From the NCBI RefSeq assembly GCF_033118175.1, contig NC_083694.1, positions 36,231,608-36,295,607 of the forward strand: DNA of 64,000 bases. Direction: 5' to 3'. A model generated the notes under the pieces. That model was not told the DNA's origin and searched no databases. It worked only from the letters and a program-made list of their open reading frames with translations. Made by a program: the position numbers and the translations under genes. This DNA comes from Dama dama (lineage: Eukaryota > Chordata > Mammalia > Artiodactyla > Cervidae). Below, piece after piece: positions 11,855 to 24,164 of this stretch; within the stretch, counting starts at the first letter, position 1, and each line of letters opens with the position of its first letter.

Positions 11855-12135
11855 TTTGACCCAGCTTTCTGGAGCTATTAGTAATTGCCCTCCGCTCTCC
11901 CCAGTAGCATATTGGACACCTTCTCACCTGGGGGGCTCATCTTCCAGTGTCATGATCTTTTTGCCCTTTCATACTGTTCATGGGGTTCTCATGACAAGAA
12001 TACTGGAGCAGATTGCCATGAACTTCAGCGAACCATGTTTTATCAAGACTCCTCTATGATCCGTCCATTTTGGGTGGCCCTGCACATAGCTTCATTGAGT
12101 TACGCAAGCCCCTTCACCATGACAAGGTTGTGATC
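11855..12135 (-). mobile_element. BovB LINE, 5' end fragment
   Basis: Read on the - strand it starts GATCACAACCTTGTCATGGT and contains the GAACCCCATGAACAG and CAATATGCTACTGGGG blocks also seen at 1-300. Both copies therefore show the rarely retained 5' part of the element. The frame at 11,757-12,059 crosses it and is not a gene. Confidence 0.75.
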
Positions 12136-13204
12136 AATGAAAGGGATTAAACATAATAATAATTTTCTTAAAAAATAAGCAATTTTTATCAAAGATAGGA
12201 AGACAAATTAGCAGTGGCCAAAATACTTAGATGACGGATGGTGAGGGCTTTGATTATGATGGTGGCAACTGGAATGGAGAAAAAAATCTTGACTCTTGAT
12301 TGGATATGGAGGGTATGAAGGATCAAGTCTGAAAGAGAAGAATTTGGGGGTTTTTCAGATTACTAGTTTGAGCAATTTAGGTAGATGGTGGTATTGCAAG
12401 TTAAGTTCCCTAGAGAAGAAACAAAAACTAGCATGCAGAACTTTAACTAGACTGCTCTTGGGATCAACACCAGTGAAAGGGGGAGAAGAAAGCAGAATTA
12501 GACTGAGAATTAGCTAGCCCTTTGGGGAGCTCTGGAACAGAGATGGCCCTTCAAACAGTCCACAGAGGAGGTGGAAAGGTCAGACCTTTACACCATCACA
12601 CCAATGGGACAAGAGGAAGGAGGAGCAGCCTTGGGCAAAGCAGTTCTCTTCAGATGCGGCAATCCCCAAAGAGGACTCATATCTGCAGGCCACTGCCAGT
12701 CAGCCATCTCTCAGGAACTGGAAAAATAAGTCATTCCTTTCTAAAGGGAGATTTGGGCAGCATATATCAGGGTCCTCCACTGTTGGGGGCCCTCTCACTG
12801 AGAGACACAGGACACTTAGTTCTTAGACTGATAACAACTTTACATATAACGAAGGCCCAAACAGCACTCAAGGAGGATTCTATAAATAGTTTGATAACAA
12901 AGTCTAAATCTGATGGTTACAAAAGGGTTTTAGAAGCCTTACTTTCTGAAATCACACCACTGCAGGAAAAACTCTCCAATTTGTTAAGATGATAATGATG
13001 AAGTTTCTTTGGAAATAAAAACAACCTAAGAAGACTGACTCTGCCTATTTCTCTATTTCTCTCCATCTACACTGTAGGATTCAAACCCACCTCCCCACCC
13101 CAAGCCCTGACTACTCCTTTGATTATCATTCTAGCCTCCTAAATCTGTTGCTCCTATGCCCAGCCAACCTGTTCTCTACCTTTCAAATACTAACCATTTA
13201 TACT
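12136..13204. other. intergenic, one unexplained 156-codon frame
   Basis: The frame at 12,522-12,992 is long for chance and lies in a locally GC-richer block. It has no recognised domain, signal peptide or splice context. It is more likely an old repeat or decayed retrocopy than a gene. Confidence 0.4.
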
Positions 13205-13272
13205 ATTAACCAGCAGCTAGCACAGCGCCTGGTGCATAATACCTGCTCAATTAATACTTATTGAAAGAAAAA
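13205..13272 (+). mobile_element. MIR/L2-type 3' end
   Basis: CACAGCGCCTGGTGCATAAT followed by CTGCTCAATTAATACTTATTG, the conserved tail shared by MIR and L2. Confidence 0.7.
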
Positions 13273-13389
13273 AATGACTAAGGAATAATATACATTACAC
13301 TGTATTCAATGTGTAATGCCACGAAAATTCATGAATTTCACCTAGACTAAATAATATCCCAGTGTAAATTCATCCAAAGGCTCCTCTTG

Positions 13390-14190
13390 CCCCTGCGGTA
13401 GAATCTAACCCAGTTTATAAGGCTCTTGGCAGGATAGTCTCTAATCACCTCTGCAGTTTTGCTTTTTACTCCTACCTCTCCTCTTTCTCCTTAAGTCCTC
13501 AAGGAGTCCTCAAACATGCCATGTTCCCTTTGGTTTAGGCGTGTGTTTCCACATGATGTTTCCTCCGCCTGGACCATTCTTCACCATTCTCTATATACAA
13601 GCCAACTGCCTCTCTTTCCCTAAACACTGTCCCAACCAAATATTGCCATACCTCCCCCATCACAGACACACACTCTCTCTTAACATACACCCACATATGT
13701 AGCTAATTCCTATACAATGTTAGGCTTCATCTTCTCTGACCAGCCCTCTCTGCAAATCTGGTTTAGGTGCCCATTCTTTCAGCTCACATGCTACCTTTTG
13801 ATTCCCTCATCAGAGCATTTATCACCATTAGTTATAACTGTTGCAATTTTTGAACCTCACCCCTTTCTCACCCCACTTGATTATACTCTCCCTGAGAGCA
13901 GGAGTTTAGACTGTCTTGTTCATTTTTATCTCCTTTGGGGCTGGCACAGTGCCTAGAATATCATGCGTGCTCAGTCATGTCCAACTCTTTTTGATCCCAG
14001 GGACTGTAGCCCGTCAGGCTCCTCTGTCCATGGGATTTCCCAGGCAAAAATACTGGAGTGGGTTCCCATTTCCTTCTCCAGAGGATCTTCCCAATTCAGT
14101 GATCAAACCTGCATCTCCTGCATTGGCAAGCGGATTTTGCACCAGTGTGCCACTTGTTAAGTTCTTAATAAATATTTGTTGAAGGAAAAA
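13390..14190 (+). mobile_element. L2 LINE 3' end, split by a SINE
   Basis: The left part ends in CTGGCACAGTGCCTAGAATA (near 13,960). The tail TTAATAAATATTTGTTGAAG resumes near 14,165. A Bov-tA sits between, giving a clear age order: L2 older than Bov-tA. Confidence 0.65.
13962..14153 (-). mobile_element. Bov-tA SINE nested in L2
   Basis: GCGTGCTCAGTCATGTCCAAC to CATTGGCAAGCGGATTTTGC; the head is diverged at its right end. Confidence 0.85.
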
Positions 14191-15429
14191 GAAAGCATAA
14201 CATATATTAAAAGTTACTTATTAAAATCAAAGCAAATAATACAGATTCATGATACACATCATGACATTTACAAATAGACAAATAGCAAATATGCCATTTG
14301 AGTAATGTATTAAGAATTCCCATTCCATTTATTTTCTGCTATCCACTCCAAAAAGGTGAATTCTTCCCATGACATGAGGTCATCTCATTGACCTAATGAA
14401 GTTCTATGCAACACTTACTTGCAAGATTGATGTCAATTCTTTAAAGCAAAATTCCCTCTAGGCTGATTTAGGGAAACTTTCTTCTAATACAAGGTGACAA
14501 TAGTTAGTTATGATTTGTTAACAATCCACTTCATCTTAATAAGCCCTTAAACCCTCAACTATTACCAGGGGCTGGCTGGCCAGCCCAGAAGTCACATTGC
14601 TAGAGAACAGGCAACAAGTTGTTGCTCCTTGTTTTTTTTTTTCTCCACTGTACCTGGAAAAAACTTATCTTATGCAAATTTGAATGAACAAAAAGTAATA
14701 ATGATAATCTTGAGCCCAAATTTTCTTTCATACTTTCACCTTAGATAAAGGTCAAGAAGCTTTCCTGGTGGTCCAGTGGTTAGAACTCCTCACTTCCACT
14801 GCAAGGGCACAGGTTCACTCCCTGGTCAGGGAACTAAGATCCTGCATGTTATGTAGCCTGGCCAAAAAAAAAGTCAAAATGTCAAGCAAATAACTAGAAC
14901 TTATATTTGCATGGTACCAAATAAGCATAAATACTTTCTCATTACCTCCTCATTTCATAACACTGGTAAAGCTGGATAATTAATCATTGCTGAATTGTTG
15001 ATTCAACTTGAATTTTAAGAAGAATGACTGGGGATTTCACTCTCTAAATCAATAAGCTAGTTCCTTCAGTGTTTTATTTGTATCAGACCCAATTACTGAT
15101 GATGTATTACTTAATGATTTTAAGCAACAGCATTTCTTGCTTTTGGTGTTGACCTTTTAACAATGAATAGTATTTGTTCATGCTTATTCTTTCTGTGCTT
15201 TTTAAATAATCACTTTAAACCACGTCCTGTCATTGAGTTGAGGGACATATCACTAGTAATGGTCATGTGGCATAATGCTCTACTGGTAAGAAAAGAGCCT
15301 AATCTAGTCAATAGCATCATCACTGTCCCTCCAGGTTAGACAGCAAGTGATGAAGAGATACAGTCCTTGAGTGAAGGGTCAGAGAAAGTATGCAAAGAGC
15401 CTTCCAGACAAGCTGGGAGAATGATGGCA
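14191..15429. other. intergenic with one CHR SINE
   Basis: No gene seen. A CHR-type SINE in + orientation occupies 14,757-14,873 (CTTTCCTGGTGGTCCAGTGG head, A-rich tail). Confidence 0.6.
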
Positions 15430-15562
15430 TCAGCCTTGCTTGAAGCTAGACCTAAGTTCAAACACCAACTCTAGCACTGATCAGCACTGTGAGCTCAAAG
15501 TAAGCCCCTGATCCTTGTGAGCACAGTTTTATCAACTGCATTGCCACATAAAATGATATGTG
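15430..15562 (+). mobile_element. MIR SINE fragment
   Basis: Weak match in order and spacing to the MIR core (AAGTTCAAACACCAACTCTA, then CACTGTGAGCTC). Interrupted at its right by BovB. Confidence 0.5.
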
Positions 15563-16850
15563 TAAACTACCACATAATTGCACTCATCTCACACGCTAGC
15601 AAAGTAATCCTGAGAATTCTCCAAGCCAGGTTTCAACAGTATGTGAACGGTGAACTTCCATGTATTTAAGCTGGATTTAGAAAAGGCAGAGAAACCAGAG
15701 ATCAAATTGCCAACATCTGTTGGATCATAGAAAAAGCAAAAGAGTTCCAGAAAAACATCTACTTCTGCTTTATTGACTATGCCAAAGCCTTTGACTGTGT
15801 GAATCTCAACAAACTGTGGAAAATTCTTTAAGAGATGGGAATACCAGACCACCTGACCTGCCTCCTGAGAAATCTGTATGCAGGTCAAGAAGCAACAGTT
15901 AGAACTGCACATACAACAGACTGGTTCCAAATCAGGAAAGGAGTACATCAAGGCTGTATATTGTCACCCTGCTTATTTAACTTATATGCAGAGTACATCT
16001 TGAGAAATGCTGGACTGAATGAAGCACAGGCTGGAATCAAGATTGCCAGGAGAAATATCAACAACCTCAGATATGCAGATGACACCACACTTATGGCAGA
16101 AAGAGAAGAACTAAAAAGCCTCTTAATGAAAGTGAAAGAGGAGAGTGAAAAAGCTGGCTTAAAATTCAACATTCAAAAAACTAAGATTATGGCATCTGGT
16201 CCCATCACTTCATGGCAAATAGATGGGGAAACAATGGAAACAGTGACAGACTATTTTTGGGGGCTCCAAAATCAATGCAGGTGGTGACTACAGCCATGAA
16301 ATTAAAAGACGCTTGCTCCCTGGAAGAAAAGTTACAACCAACCTAGAGAGCATATTAAAAAGGAGAGACATCACTTTGCCAACAAAGGTCTGTCTAGTCA
16401 AAGCTATGGTTTTTCCAATAGTCATGTATGGATATGAGAGTTGGACTAAACAGAAAGCTGAGTGCCGAAGAACTGATGCTTTGAATGGTGTATTAGAAAA
16501 GAGTCTTGAGAGTCCCTAGGACTGCAAGGAGATCCAACCAGTCCATCCTAAAGGAAATCAGTCCTGAATCTTCATTGGAGGGACTGATGCTGAAGCTGAA
16601 ACTCCAATACTTTGGCTACCCGATGCAAAGAACTGACTCATTGGAAAAGACCCTGATGCTGGGAAAGAATGAAGGCAGGAAGAGAAGGGGACGACAGAGG
16701 ATGAGATGGTTGGATGGCATTACTGCCTTAATGGACATGAGTTTGAGTAAGCTCCAGGAGTTGACGATGGACAGGGAAGGCTGGCATGCTGCAGTCCATG
16801 GGGTCGCAAAGAGTCGGACATGACTGAGCGACTGAACTGAACTGAATTGA
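15563..16850 (+). mobile_element. BovB LINE, RT and 3' end
   Basis: 5'-truncated copy. The frame at 15,835-16,287 keeps an intact YADD box (LRYADDTTLMAE) and the preceding GVHQGCILSPCLFNLYAEYI block, but upstream and downstream frames are broken by stops and indels. 3' end ACTGAACTGAACTGAATTG. Confidence 0.93.
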
Positions 16851-16889
16851 AAGGATTCAGAATAGTGCTGGCCCCCATTAAGCATGTGA

Positions 16890-17053
16890 TAATTTTTTTT
16901 AAGTTTTTATTGAATTTTTTACAATATTGCTTGTATTTTATGTTTTGCTTTTTGGTCACGAAGCATGTGGGATCCTGACCAAGGAAGGATCAAACCCACA
17001 CCCCCTGCATTGGAAGGTGAAGTCTTAACCACTGGACCACCAGGGAAGTCCCA
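16890..17053 (-). mobile_element. CHR-type SINE
   Basis: T-rich left end (poly(A) complement), GATCAAACCCACACC and CACTGGACCACCAGGGAAGT at right. Confidence 0.85.
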
Positions 17054-17257
17054 GCATGTAATAATTTGCAGCTATAACAGGCTTATATGCAGTAGTTAAT
17101 GCAGCACTAACAGCCAAGTGAGAGACACAGCACTGATGTGTTCAGTTGCTGCCAGGGGCTCCTCAGGCCAGACTTCCTGGTTTTCTGCAACCTGGCTAAC
17201 TCCTCAAGATTAAAAGAACCTTCTCTGTTTATCAGACAAGGTTCCCTTCCTTTTACA

Positions 17258-17445
17258 TGCATACATGCTAAGTTGCTTCAGTCATGTTTGATTTTTTGAG
17301 AACCAGTGGGCTGTAGCCCACCAGGCTCCTCTGTCTACGGGATTCTCCAGGCAAGAATACTGGAGTGGGCTGCCATGTCCTGCTCCAGGGGATCTTCCAG
17401 ACCCAGGGATCAAACCCGTGTCTCTTATGTCTTGGCAGGTGAGTT
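17258..17445 (-). mobile_element. Bov-tA SINE
   Basis: CTAAGTTGCTTCAGTCATG to CAGGTGAGTT, with the middle CAGGCAAGAATACTGGAGTG intact; the terminal head is missing. Confidence 0.88.
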
Positions 17446-17707
17446 AGTGGTCTCCAGAGAGGGCATCTTCTCAGCAGATCATAGAGATCAAAAGGAGACT
17501 TTAATGTAGAAAAACTTTAGAACTAAGATCTATGTCTCCGCTTCATTGTGGCCAGCATAGGGTAACTAACTGCCCCATTCTGCCCTGGACTGTTTCCTGG
17601 ATCATGGGACCTTCAGTACTAACACCATGACAGTCTCATGCAAACTGAGATGACTCATCATCCTGGCATTTTCCAAGGTTGGGCAGGTGGCCTGATAATA
17701 TGTAGCC

Positions 17708-17868
17708 TAACAGATGGTGGGATGGTTAGATAGCATCACTGACTAAATGAACATGAATTTGAGCAAACTCCAGGAGATAGTGGAGGATAGAAGAGCCTGG
17801 CATGCTACAGTCCATGAGGTTGCAAAGAGTCAGACATAACTTAAGTGATTGAACAACAACAACAATAA
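17708..17868 (+). mobile_element. BovB 3'-terminal fragment
   Basis: GGATGGTTAGATAGCATCAC to AGTGATTGAACAACAACAAC, diverged from the other copies. Confidence 0.75.
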
Positions 17869-18306
17869 ATTTTATTAATACTATAATGATTAAGACTTTC
17901 CAATTAAAACTCTCATGTAGGTAATAATGAACATTGAAATGAAGAGTTTCATTTCATTGCAACTTACCCAGGCTGTTAAAAACTTTGAGAAGTTTTTTCT
18001 CAATTCTCTTTGAATCACTATTCCTCTTTTCTTTATGAAGTTAACAATGGTCCAATCCTTCGAGTATTGTGCTTACTATTAATTCCCATTTGAAGCAATT
18101 AACTCACTGATACTCTCAGCAACACAAAGAACTATTTCTGAAATAACTGTTTAATTAACCCCAGCAGAAATAAGAATGGAGAATACAAAGAAACAGAATC
18201 TGAACTGGGCATGAAATTTTGTACCACATGAAATTCTCTTCTTCCATAGAAGCCTAAAGGTTATTCAAAATATCTGGTTCTAGTGCTAACAAAGAAATGT
18301 ACTATC

Positions 18307-18650
18307 ATGAAACAATGCCATTTGCAGCAACTGTAGATGGAATTAGAGATTACCATACCAAGAGAAATAAGTCAGAGAAAGACAAATATCATATGATAAC
18401 ACTTAAATGTGGAAGCTAAAAAAAAGATGCAAGTTAACTCATTTTCAAAGCAGAAACAGACTTAAGACAAAACAAACATGATTACCACAGTGGAAGGGAT
18501 GGGGGAGGGATAAATTTGGAGTTTGGGATTAAAAGATAGATACTACTTTATATAAAATAGATAAATGAACTATATCTTATAATAACTTATAATGGAAAAG
18601 AATCTGAGAACACAGATGCATATATGTAAATTAAAAAAGAGAAATGTATT
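18307..18650 (+). mobile_element. L1 3' end
   Basis: TAGAGATTACCATACCAAG, then AAATATCATATGATAACACT and GGGAGGGATAAATTTGGAGT, the standard mammalian L1 3' region. A worn copy. Confidence 0.8.
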
Positions 18651-21197
18651 ATCAACCTTACTTCTTCTCATTACTATGTGGCAATAAATGATTTGAATTC
18701 GTGATTTCATTTACACATTTTATATACAATTGGTTAGGCAACAAAAAAGTTAAAAGTGACTTATACTTTCAGAAACGCTTCAGGTAGCAACCAAAGTTAA
18801 AATTTTAGACATGATAACTGAGTACTGTATTTATGTTGATCAGCAACATCTCAAATTTCTCTTATCTGGCCTAAAACATTTAGAAATCACCTTTTCTGTG
18901 TTTTCAATTACCACCTGCCTAGCTTCTTTGTAATTATTTCTACTTTGCATTCCCTAAATCTCTCCCTTTCCTTTTGGCCTCTGGATCCTTGCCCTATAAC
19001 ATTACTCACTTCCTGACTTCAGTGAGTAACTTCCAACCTGAGGCAAAACTGTAAACCAGTTAAGTCTCTTTTCTCCATCTCCTTCCTCTTCCCTTCCTTT
19101 TTTCTCCATGATATTCTCAGTTCATTAATGATATACCCTCTTGACTTAAATTCACCGCTCCAAGAACTTAGTTTCCCTTCTCAGCTAAGAAAATTCTGGG
19201 GGGTGGACAGTAAATCCCAATTATTCAAATTTCTCTGACACACATCTTGCAATAAATGAACAATGCTTTTAGCCAAAATGTACCTTCTATTCCATTATAA
19301 AAAAAAGGGCCTGCTAAGCAAATTAATAATAGTCTGATAAATAATGAAAATCTTTAAAGTAATATTCCATTATTTTATACATAATGGAATATTTTTATAT
19401 AACATTCAATATATTTAGTATATAACTTCTTAGAAGTTCACAAAAGTAATTTTTCAAAGCACTGGCAATATATTTTCTTTACTGGCAAAATTAAAATATC
19501 TGTTGAGGTTTATAAAATGAGCTTACAATTTCATTATTTGGGAATTACGGTTTTCATTACATCAGGCTCATACTATTTCACACTTTACTAAATATGATTT
19601 GCTGGTCTATTGGTGAAAGGAAACTAAAATTTTCAGGTGCACACAAACATTTAAGAAACACCATTACTAATGAAGCATGAAACCTTCATTGGTTCTTTTA
19701 TTTTTCATCTCATACCTCATAAATTTTCAGTATCTACAGGTGTACAGATTCAATCCCAATGAGAAGGGTAGAAACTCAATGAAACCATTAGCAAATAAGG
19801 CTGGACAATCACAAACAAAGTAGGTCATATTGTTTGGAGAATCAATTTGTTTTCAGTAAAAAACCAGACTGCCCTTATTTCATATATCAATTGGCAATTT
19901 GATAATGTTATCTTAATGTTTAAAAAGCAGAACAGAAAATTAAATGTATGTTTTCATTCAAACTGTCATGAAAACATTTTTGTTATGACAAATTTATCTA
20001 CACACCAAAAGGGTGTTAGGGGAGATTTGCAAATAATCCAAAGCAAAATAAAACTTTTTAAAGAGTACTATTTGGCTTTGGACATTGTACCCATACCTAG
20101 TGATGGCAGTCAGATTTCCCCAAGATATTTGAAACAGGGATAATAAGACCACTTCCTGAAAGTTAAACTTTAAGATTATATACAATGGATACAAGCAGAA
20201 GTAGGCAAAGTCACCTTTAAAATGCAAACTTGCCTGACTTGGTTGTGACTTGATTTTTATTGAAGAATATTGCTAAAAGGTTTGAGTAGCCATGGAAACA
20301 GAGAAAAGAGCATACAGAGGCACTTGAGGGCCAGTGTCCATCCAAATGCTGTCAGGAGAGAAGAAGCCCAAATCAACAGAGCAGCAAGATGTCCCTACTG
20401 TACTGGAGATCAATATATAAAGCTGCAACTATTGGAAACAGTATTTCTATCTTTGGGACAAAACTGTCCTGTCATGGAGACAGATGAATCAAGAACAGTC
20501 TATACACACAACTCAGCTTGTTCTGAATTTGTGCTCATCAAGCAACCTTCTGATAATGTCTTTGGTTTCCTGAGTAAGTTTGTCTACATAGAAAATGCAC
20601 TGGCTTTCCATCATGAGTATTCAGGTATACAAATTACAGCTCTTGGAAATTAATAACTGTTCTGGTTGCACATGCCAGTCTTGTGATCTTGGTTAAGGTA
20701 AGTTCATCTGATTGCTGGAGCTGTTCCATATTGCTAATGAAAGATACTTCCGTTCTAACATACTCCTGACAACATTCTAGAGTATTCTGGAAAATTCACC
20801 GAAGTAAGGCTTCTTGTCTGCTTGAAGGCAGCCAACAGGCCTTTCCCTGGCTACACCAGCCAAGCACTTTCATTTCAAAAGATCATTGATATCAGTGGTG
20901 TGGGGGCTGAATGCCTGTGGTTTACTTCTCATTATTTTATTTGTTCCAACACTGCTACAGTGACAATTTCATAATCATAATGGTGTAGAAGACAGCTAAC
21001 CTGTTTGAGCTTTATTTAAAGCCTAAAAAATGCAATCTTTTAAAATCGGAAACACAATGCTACATAGTTACACATGCATGCACACTATATATACATATAT
21101 ATGCACTGCATATATGTACGCACACATTTATCATTTGTTTCTCATAACAATTTTATGAGTCATGAATTTTTTTCATTACACATTGAAACTCTTTCTG
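18651..21197. other. intergenic, gene-free, AT-rich
   Basis: No repeat that I can name. Frames at 19,847-20,143 (98 codons) and 20,270-20,653 (127 codons) overlap nothing recognisable and lack a promoter or splice context. A (TA/CA)n patch lies near 21,085-21,125. Confidence 0.5.
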
Positions 21198-21325
21198 AGA
21201 CTTCTCCTGTGGTTCAGAGATTAAGACTATGCCTTCCAACGTAGGGGTAAGGATTCAATCCCTGATAGAGTCCCACAGGGCCGTGGGTGCAGTCAAAAAT
21301 TTTAAAACAAAAAAAAAAACAAACC
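21198..21325 (+). mobile_element. CHR-type SINE, diverged
   Basis: GACTTCTCCTGTGGTTCAG head, GATTCAATCCCTGATAG box B region, A-rich tail. Confidence 0.65.
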
Positions 21326-21879
21326 ATTTTTCTGACTGTAAAATCTGGGTATTATAGAAAGGTGAACATAACATTTTTTAAAAAATCTGATGGCTCTAAA
21401 AACTATTAATGTGTTTGCCATTACAAATAGTTCAGAATACATTTTAAAGTTTTTTCTATAAATATGCATGTGTTTTTTTAATGTGTGTTTTTATAACATA
21501 TTTACGGCATAAGCATATTATGGCTTAAGCATTTCCCTTATCTTTAGACATTACTCAGAATTTAATGGCTTCCAAATATTCCATAAAATAAATATATCAT
21601 AATGCATTTATCTCTATATCTTTATTAATACACAGGTTTTGGTGTTTTGAGTACTGAGTGTTGTGTTTGCACCTTTCTAGAAAATACCAACATACTGCCA
21701 AATATCAAGGTTAAATATTCACGCATACTTTAGTTTTAATTAAACTGCCAAACTGTTGTTTGAACCAAGTCACACAACTATCCAGCACCTACCAAGAGTG
21801 CTCACTTCTCTGAGGCCTAACAACCTGTAATTGAGATCTCTTGAAGAGTTCTTGGAGAGATGTCAGACAAAATCTTTAC
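21326..21879. other. AT-rich upstream flank of the promoter
   Basis: No gene or repeat recognised; composition changes abruptly to the CpG island near 21,880. Confidence 0.5.
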
Positions 21880-21968
21880 CCTGCAGCGCGAACTCTAATC
21901 GTAGGAACTCCTTCCGTCCAGCGAGAGGCGCCGCAGGCTTCCGCCGGGGTTGGGCCGCCACGGAGTCT

Positions 21969-21976
21969 TCACGTGA
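21969..21976. promoter_or_regulatory. E-box TCACGTGA (USF/MITF/TFEB type)
   Basis: Perfect 8-bp palindrome TCACGTGA about 90 bp upstream of the inferred start site, inside the CpG island. The core CACGTG with T/A flanks is the form preferred by USF and MiT/TFE factors. Occupancy is inferred only. Confidence 0.55.
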
Positions 21977-22038
21977 TCCGGCCGTCTCCGCGCCGTGGGG
22001 GCGGTCTTGCGGGGATTCGCCTTACGCACGCCGCCGCA

Positions 22039-22046
22039 TGACGTCG
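22039..22046. promoter_or_regulatory. CRE-like site TGACGTCG
   Basis: One mismatch from the full palindromic CRE TGACGTCA, about 20 bp upstream of the YY1 site, a usual distance for CREB/ATF sites in CpG-island promoters. Binding is inferred. Confidence 0.45.
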
Positions 22047-22063
22047 TACGTAGGGGCTGGCTA

Positions 22064-22075
22064 GCCGCCATCTTG
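22064..22075 (-). promoter_or_regulatory. YY1 site at the transcription start
   Basis: GCCGCCATCTTG, read on the - strand as CAAGATGGCGGC, is a full YY1 consensus. In TATA-less promoters this element sits at or just downstream of the start site, so I use it with the following pyrimidine-rich run to place the PRRC2C start near 22,060-22,085. Confidence 0.65.
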
Positions 22076-22281
22076 CTTCTTTTTCTCGCTCGCTATCTCC
22101 CTCTCGGGCGGCAGCGAAAGTGCTTTGGCGGTTTGTCCATCCTGTAGCTTCGGCTTTCCGGGTCCCGTGGTCCTTCCAGCCGCCCCCTACCCCTATTTCC
22201 CCCTCCCCTTTCCCCGTATCAGACCTCGGCGGAACCCCTCGAAGTGCGCAAACCCACTCAGCTTGACACTCACCCTGGCGG
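22064..22281 (+). other. PRRC2C: PRRC2C exon 1 (non-coding 5' UTR)
   Basis: GC- and pyrimidine-rich segment ending at a strong donor, GCGG|GTAAGG. It contains no ATG between the YY1 site and the donor. Open frames crossing it (for example 22,125-22,673) run straight through the donor and are by-products of low stop density. The 5' end is estimated from promoter elements and could be off by tens of bases; the donor is firmer. Confidence 0.7.
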
Positions 22282-23692
22282 GTAAGGAAAGCGAAGGCGT
22301 AGGAGCTGCGATCAAAGCGGGCCCCATCGAGGAGGGCTGGCGTGGGGCGGCCCGGGGCGTGGGCGCGCACCCCGACCCCGGTGCCCAGCTTCGGGGAAGC
22401 CGCGTGCAGTGGGGCCTTGGGGTCGGGCATCACCTTTTTTCTCGTTTACTACCATCGTCTCTGCTTCTGGGGGAGCCTCGGCCTCCTGCTCGGGGAGCGG
22501 GAAACCGGAGTCGGATCCGCCCCATGTGGTCTGCAGCGGGAGTTCCGGACCCGTCGGTCTCCTCCCACTCAGGCCTTAGCTCAGGCCGTGCAGGGGGATT
22601 ACGCGTGTTGCCGGTTAAGGGAAGGGAGTTTTCCTTCCCGCGGGATAGACGGGTGCGCGGTCTCTTTTCGTAGTATGGGCACGCGTCCCCCAGACTGAAG
22701 GGCTCATGTAGGCCCTTTAATGCCTACCTCTTCTCCGCGTTCAGTGAGGGTGAAATTTGCAATGAGTCGGGTGCAGGAGAGACCGGATTAAAGATCGGCT
22801 CGATCAGGGGCTCTTGAGGGAATCGGCACCATTCCTACTTCCGCTAGGGACGTGCCGCCCCTCCTTCAGAGGCGGGTTCGGATAGCCTTTTCTCCCCTTA
22901 GGCCTCTCCATCCCCTAACCTGCAGGGTGAATCCCACCCTGCAGCTTCCTGTGTTTGAGATAGTGTTAGTATTGGTGTTACGTTAAAGGCCCCACTTTAG
23001 GACTTGAAGAAAAAGGCTTGGCGGGTGGGAGCGGGCAATAGGAATCCTGTTAAATTCTTCCTTTCCTCGAGGGGCATGTGTCTAATTCCTTTAAAGGGGT
23101 GTAGGGGTGTATATTTATTTTGACCTGATCTGACATTCTTGTGAGGTTTCTGACATGCCTGATGTTTGCTGGCTTCTAAGGCTACCCGGATTTCCGCATT
23201 GACCGATCTTCAGCCTAGGTCCAGAGATTCATATCTCGCCAGGGTACTTGGAACTGTACAGTAGGCTGCTGTGCTGTGGGATTTTCATTTGGAATGCCCT
23301 CAGAAGAATCAGGATTCTCGATTCGAGGGCTTAATAGCTTACTCCTGCAGATAGGAATGATAGGATGATAACTTAAGCGCCCACCAAGTCCAACTCCAGC
23401 ATTTGTTAAAAGTAGATTTAACCGCCCCTATTGGTAATTAAAATGCTGCTTTGACTGGAGCCATTTTTAGGTGTGTGCCATCAGATGCACTGCAGCATCT
23501 TTTCTGGCCCACCTCAGATGCATTGATCTCCTAAAAAGAGGAGGAATAGATGGAATTTGAGTTTCTAGCATATAGTCAACTAATAATTCTCTCCTTTTCT
23601 GTAGTGGAATTTTCGGAATATAGACTTTTAATTTTACTTTTTTATTTTGGTTGAGTGAGTTCCATATATGGTTGTTTTCCCACCTCCACTAG

Positions 23693-23890
23693 TTGACCTT
23701 TACTGAGCACAGAAATATGCTCTTTACAGACATTCTCTTTGTTAATCTTACAACAAGCCTTTGAGGGAGGTACTATCATCATCCCCATTTTACAGATGAG
23801 GAAATGAAATTTGAGAAATTAAAGTGGTTTGACCAAGGTCACACCGCAGTTTTTGTTGGTGCTGCATAGATTGAAACCCACATTGTCTAA
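23693..23890 (-). mobile_element. MIR SINE
   Basis: Contains CCCCATTTTACAGATGAGG and CAAGGTCACACCGCAG, the inverted MIR core. Confidence 0.85.
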
Positions 23891-24164
23891 ACAGAAAGGG
23901 GATGCTGTGAGCTGTCAAGCTGGCTCCCTGTTCTTTGTAATTTTGTAAACTATAGTAACTAAATAAGATACAATATTAGCCTAGTTTTTGTTTTGCTTGA
24001 GTCAGTATAGAAACATTGTTGCATGTGAAGGTTAAAGTGTTGCAAGATGTAAAAAATAGATTACAGCTATTCTGGGGATGGGGTAGAAGCTAATTTTTGT
24101 ACTTAGTATGTTTTGAAGGCCAATTGAGTAAAACTCTATGGTATAACATGAGTTTTAAATTCTG

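Larger units (their letters stand above)
21880..22900. promoter_or_regulatory. PRRC2C: CpG island promoter of PRRC2C
   Basis: A sharp rise in G+C and CpG stands out against AT-rich surroundings. No TATA box is seen. Visible sites include a palindromic E-box TCACGTGA (21,969-21,976), a near-CRE TGACGTCG (22,039-22,046) and a perfect YY1 element (22,064-22,075). The island continues past the exon 1 donor into intron 1. This is a typical housekeeping promoter. Confidence 0.88.

Noticed and set aside
16506..16823. 105-codon + frame with arginine-rich stretch
   Set aside because: Internal to the BovB 3' region (15,563-16,850); part of the broken LINE reading, not a separate gene.
20270..20653. 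127-codon frame as a small gene
   Set aside because: No domain, no CpG or TATA promoter, no splice context; AT-rich surroundings make a chance frame plausible.
21969..22433. 154-codon frame on the - strand at the promoter, suggesting a divergent gene
   Set aside because: Same GC effect; no downstream exon or upstream AT-rich gene body on the - strand supports a bidirectional gene.
22125..22673. 182-codon frame in the CpG island
   Set aside because: Arises from low stop density in GC-rich DNA and runs through the exon 1 splice donor. No family resemblance; the true start is in exon 2.
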